This document shows, piece by piece, positions 5,040-7,160 of a DNA stretch of 7,160 nucleotides. The notes beneath the pieces were generated by a model. It saw only the letters and a program-made list of their open reading frames with translations. It ran no database searches and was not told the DNA's origin. How positions within the stretch are numbered: position 1 is the stretch's first letter; every line of letters begins with the position of its first letter. Position numbers and translations under genes: made by a program. Source of the DNA: JAVZOV01 sp049976445 (lineage in GTDB: Archaea > Thermoproteota > Thermoprotei > Gearchaeales > WAQG01); NCBI GenBank assembly GCA_049976445.1, contig JBMFIF010000070.1:1-7160 (forward strand), written 5' to 3'.

Positions 5040-5585
5040 TTAACCTTTCCAAGACTTTATAATTTCATTACTATTCGTGATCTCAGCACCATAAATATCC
5101 TTTAAATACCTTAGACCCTCAATATGAGCACTTTCACTAAAAGAATCAACGCAATCCTCAGGAATCTTAATCTTATATCCTCTGAAAAAAGCATCAGCAG
5201 CAGTATGTCTCACACAAATATTCGTATGCAAACCAGTTATAACAACAGTAGAAACACCTAACCTACGCAAAAGAAGATCCAAACCAGTCTCATAAAACGC
5301 ACTATAAGTCCGCTTCTCAAGAACATAATCCTTCTCAGCAGGAATCAACTCATCAATAATCTTAGCACCATCACTATTCTTCATAGCATGAAACCCCCAC
5401 AACCCTATCTCAGGATCACTCGACAGATGAGCATCACCAACATACACAACAGGAATCCCCACAACCCTAGCTTCACTTAACAACCTCTTAATACTAGGAA
5501 TTATTCTCCATGCACGATCGCACTTCAAACTACCATAAACAAAATCCCTTAACATATCAATAACTAAAACAGCTTCATTATTCAT
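5040..5585 (-). CDS. Isochorismatase-family cysteine hydrolase, nicotinamidase-like
   Basis: 181 residues from ATG 5585, full length for the family. The catalytic triad is visible as D10 (VIDMLRDF), K91 (VLEKRTYSAF) and C124 (GLHTNICVRHTAADAF). A metal site of the nicotinamidase type is present as D51-x-H53 (VGDAHL) and H66 (GFHA), matching the D-x-H...H pattern of archaeal PncA. This supports hydrolysis of nicotinamide to nicotinate and ammonia for NAD salvage. The substrate loop differs from classical PncA, so another amidase activity is possible and no gene symbol is given. GGTGGT (5596-5591) lies five bases before ATG 5585; a TTG at 5600 would add five residues (MWWFG) and would overlap that site. 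It is monocistronic, cytosolic, with its own TATA box and no functional link to its neighbours. Confidence 0.85.
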   Translation of the reverse strand: MNNEAVLVIDMLRDFVYGSLKCDRAWRIIPSIKRLLSEARVVGIPVVYVGDAHLSSDPEIGLWGFHAMKNSDGAKIIDELIPAEKDYVLEKRTYSAFYETGLDLLLRRLGVSTVVITGLHTNICVRHTAADAFFRGYKIKIPEDCVDSFSESAHIEGLRYLKDIYGAEITNSNEIIKSWKG

Positions 5586-5626
5586 TCCAAACCACCACAA
5601 AAATTAGAACCATATCCAAAATATGA

Positions 5627-5635
5627 GATTAAAAG
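5627..5635 (-). promoter_or_regulatory. TATA box of the cysteine hydrolase gene
   Basis: CTTTTAATC on the minus strand predicts a start near 5605, leaving a leader of about 20 bases that contains the GGTGGT ribosome-binding site. Confidence 0.4.
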
Positions 5636-5649
5636 TCTAGGCAAAAAAT

Positions 5650-5695
5650 ACATGTTAGAAAAATAAACAAGAAAAATTTGTTAATTATTTAAAAA
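5650..5695 (-). terminator. Poly-T terminator of tRNA-Ile
   Basis: Downstream of the tRNA on the minus strand are T runs at about 5689-5693 and 5671-5675. Archaeal stable-RNA genes usually end at such tracts. Confidence 0.4.
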
Positions 5696-5698
5696 TAA

Positions 5699-5773
5699 TG
5701 GGCCGAGTGGGATTCGAACCCACGACCCCCCGGTTATCAGCCGGGTGCTATAACCAGGCTAAGCCATCGGCCC
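5699..5773 (-). tRNA. tRNA-Ile (anticodon GAU)
   Basis: A complete cloverleaf on the minus strand. Acceptor stem GGGCCGA/TCGGCCC has seven Watson-Crick pairs, with discriminator A at 5699. Anticodon stem CCCGG/CCGGG encloses loop CTGATAA with anticodon GAT, and T arm GTGGG/CCCAC encloses TTCGAAT. CCA is not encoded and there is no intron. It lies about 230 bp upstream of the rRNA promoter and is transcribed away from it, so it is not part of the rRNA operon. Confidence 0.97.
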
Positions 5774-5795
5774 AATGAAAAAATTAACACACGCA

Positions 5796-5808
5796 AATAT
5801 ATTTTTTA
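5796..5808 (-). promoter_or_regulatory. TATA box of tRNA-Ile
   Basis: The minus-strand AAAAAATATATTT block is centred about 28 bases before the tRNA 5' end at 5773, so transcription should begin within a few bases of the mature tRNA. Confidence 0.5.
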
Positions 5809-5999
5809 ACACACAAAGATACATAAAACAAAAACAAATTATTACTGCGCATCAAAAACAAAATTAGAACATACAGGATCTATGCAGAAAGGTTCAAGAA
5901 TAAATAAGGTAAAAATTATTAATAACGGCAGGCTCTAACTTAATAAGCAAAAACCATTAATAAGTTAACGTTGATTTGATGTGAACTGTTTGAGAAACA

Positions 6000-6010
6000 G
6001 TTATATATTA
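6000..6010 (+). promoter_or_regulatory. Promoter of the rRNA operon
   Basis: GTTATATATTA is preceded by the purine-rich GAGAAACA, suitable as a BRE. It predicts a transcription start near 6030, exactly where the sequence changes from AT-rich to the GC-rich leader hairpin. Confidence 0.6.
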
Positions 6011-6029
6011 CCTCGGATAAAATATTGAT

Positions 6030-6204
6030 TGCGGGCCGCAACTCTCGGCGGCGTTGGCTGGACTCCGGATGACCATCCGGAGGGATGAACGGCCGACCTC
6101 CAGTTGCGGCAACATAAAATAATGAGGACCTAATGATTTACCATTAGGTCTGATGTGGCTGGGTTCCAGACAATGTGGGCTCTCCCCGCACCTTCGGCCG
6201 TACG
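6030..6204 (+). other. 16S rRNA leader with two strong hairpins
   Basis: The first structure closes with GCCGCAACT/AGTTGCGGC (6035-6043 and 6102-6110) and ends in the perfect 8-bp hairpin CTCCGGAT-GACC-ATCCGGAG (6063-6082). The second is GACCTAATG-ATTTAC-CATTAGGTC (6127-6150). Next to it lie GA dinucleotides on both strands (6124-6125 and 6152-6153), as in a kink-turn. The rest (6155-6204) is GC-rich and may contain the 5' half of the 16S processing stem, whose partner would lie after 16S. Some of this could be an independent small RNA, but its position between promoter and 16S makes a leader role most likely. Confidence 0.65.
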
Positions 6205-6206
6205 AC

Positions 6207-6237
<31 letters not shown>

Positions 6238-6523
6238 CGGGGTGGGACTAAGCCATGCGAGTCAGCGCCCCTAGCCATGGTGGGGCGCGGCGTACGGCTC
6301 CGTAAAACACGGCCAACCTACCCTCAGGACAGGGATAACCTCGGGAAACTGAGGCTAATCCCTGATAGGTGAGAGACTCTGGAAGGCTCTCTCACCCAAA
6401 GGATCCCAAGACCATGCTCTTGGGATCGCCTGAGGATGGGGCCGTATCCTATCAGGTTGACGGTGAGGTAACGGCTCACCGTGCCTATAACGGGTACGGG
6501 CCGTGAGAGCGGGAGCCCGGAGA

Positions 6524-6585
<62 letters not shown>

Positions 6586-7071
6586 GCTAACGCGCGACGG
6601 GGTCACCCCGAGTGCCAGTCGCTGAGACTGGCTTTTCCCCAGTGTAAAAAGCTGGGGGAATAAGCGGGGGGCAAGTTCTGGTGTCAGCCGCCGCGGTAAT
6701 ACCAGCTCCGCGAGTGGTCGGGACGTTTATTGGGCCTAAAGCGTCCGTAGCCGGCTCAGCAAGTTCCTCCTTAAATCCCATGGCTCAACCATGGGGCTGG
6801 GAGGAATACTGCTGGGCTAGGGGGCGGGAGAGGCCGAGGGTATTCCCGGGGTAGGGGCGAAATCCTATAATCCCGGGAAGACCACCAATGGCGGAGGCAC
6901 TCGGCCAGAACGCGCCCGACGGTGAGGGACGAAAGCCAGGGGAGCAAAAGGGATTAGAGACCCCTGTAGTCCTGGCTGTAAACGATGCGGGCTAGGTGTT
7001 GGCTGAGCTTCGTGCTCAGCCAGTGCCGCAGGGAAGCCGTTAAGCCCGCCGCCTGGGGAGTACGGCCGCAA

Positions 7072-7106
7072 ACCTGGTTAGGGCTTAGAGCCCTACCAGG
7101 GCGGAG
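7072..7106 (+). other. 35-nt archaeal intron in 16S rRNA at E. coli position 901
   Basis: Removing 7072-7106 restores CCGCAA+GGCTGAAAC, the standard archaeal helix 27 with its GCAA tetraloop. The insert forms its own hairpin, CCTGG-T-TAGGGC / GCCCTA-CCAGG, with loop TTAGA. A bulge-helix-bulge motif is present: exon CCGC (7066-7069) pairs with intron GCGG (7101-7104), the 5' bulge is AAA (7070-7072, cut AA|A), and the 3' bulge starts AG|G (7105-7107). These are the substrates of the archaeal splicing endonuclease. The 3' bulge may be four bases, so the motif is slightly relaxed. The intron is too short to code for a homing endonuclease. Confidence 0.88.
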
Positions 7107-7124
7107 GGCTGAAACTTAAAGGAA

Positions 7125-7160
7125 AGAGGGGATTGGGGGCTATGTTTAAAAACGGCGTGG
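7125..7160 (+). other. Start of a second 16S rRNA intron at E. coli position 919 (runs off the window)
   Basis: After AAACTTAAAGGAA (positions 907-919) every known 16S continues TTGRCGGGGG, but here it continues AGAGGGGATTGGGGGC and then AT-rich sequence. The junction GGAA|A repeats the AA|A bulge of the first intron, as expected for a bulge-helix-bulge. An ATG at 7142 preceded by GGGGG opens a frame (MFKNGV) to the window edge. Larger introns at this kind of site often encode LAGLIDADG homing endonucleases, but six codons prove nothing. The 3' splice site is outside the window. Confidence 0.75.

Noticed and set aside
6035..6110. RNase P RNA, SRP RNA or 5S rRNA in the pre-16S hairpin region
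   Set aside because: None of their conserved sequences are present and the structured segment is only about 76 nt.

Overview
The window comes from an archaeon of the TACK group (Thermoproteota and relatives), most likely a thermophile. The evidence is an archaeal 16S rRNA gene running off the right edge, BRE/TATA-type promoters, split between leaderless and Shine-Dalgarno starts, and GC-rich rRNA and tRNA genes in otherwise AT-rich DNA. The 16S gene carries one, and very probably two, archaeal-type introns, at E. coli positions 901 and 919. Such introns are known mainly from Thermoproteales and neighbouring hot-spring lineages. I cannot fix the order or genus from sequence alone.

Layout. Positions 1-74 are the end of a probable insertion sequence that continues leftward. 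Positions 75-650 are decayed: a 31-codon ORF resembling the N-terminus of 3-isopropylmalate dehydrogenase (123-218, minus), a doubtful small ORF (299-502, minus) and the frameshifted tail of a lost gene (482-644, plus). A small retropepsin-like aspartic protease follows (782-1138, plus), then a gene-poor stretch and tRNA-Ala(UGC) (1590-1662). Directly behind the tRNA lie two non-autonomous mobile-element relics: a 154-bp element with 34-bp terminal inverted repeats (1687-1840), and an IS200/IS605-type remnant (about 1870-2003) that keeps the omega-RNA-like right end without any tnpA or tnpB.

A metabolic block on the minus strand follows: a two-CBS-domain protein (4503-4102), leuC (4001-2763) and leuD (2745-2236). 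LeuC and LeuD form isopropylmalate isomerase of leucine synthesis, and the specificity loop of LeuD reads YLVYTD, the isopropylmalate type. Upstream of this block is a gene-free AT-rich stretch with a 61-bp miniature element (4930-4990) bounded by a perfect 9-bp target duplication. Its end matches the element end at the left edge of the window. Then come a nicotinamidase-like cysteine hydrolase (5585-5040, minus) and tRNA-Ile(GAU) (5773-5699, minus).

The last 1.2 kb is the start of the rRNA operon on the plus strand: a TATA promoter, a roughly 170-nt leader with two strong hairpins, and 16S rRNA from about 6205. A 35-nt intron sits in the helix-27 tetraloop, then an 18-nt exon, then a second intron at position 919 that continues past the window.

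The least ordinary content is the pair of rRNA introns separated by an 18-nt exon, the orphan omega-RNA-like locus, and three unrelated miniature or relic elements in 7 kb.
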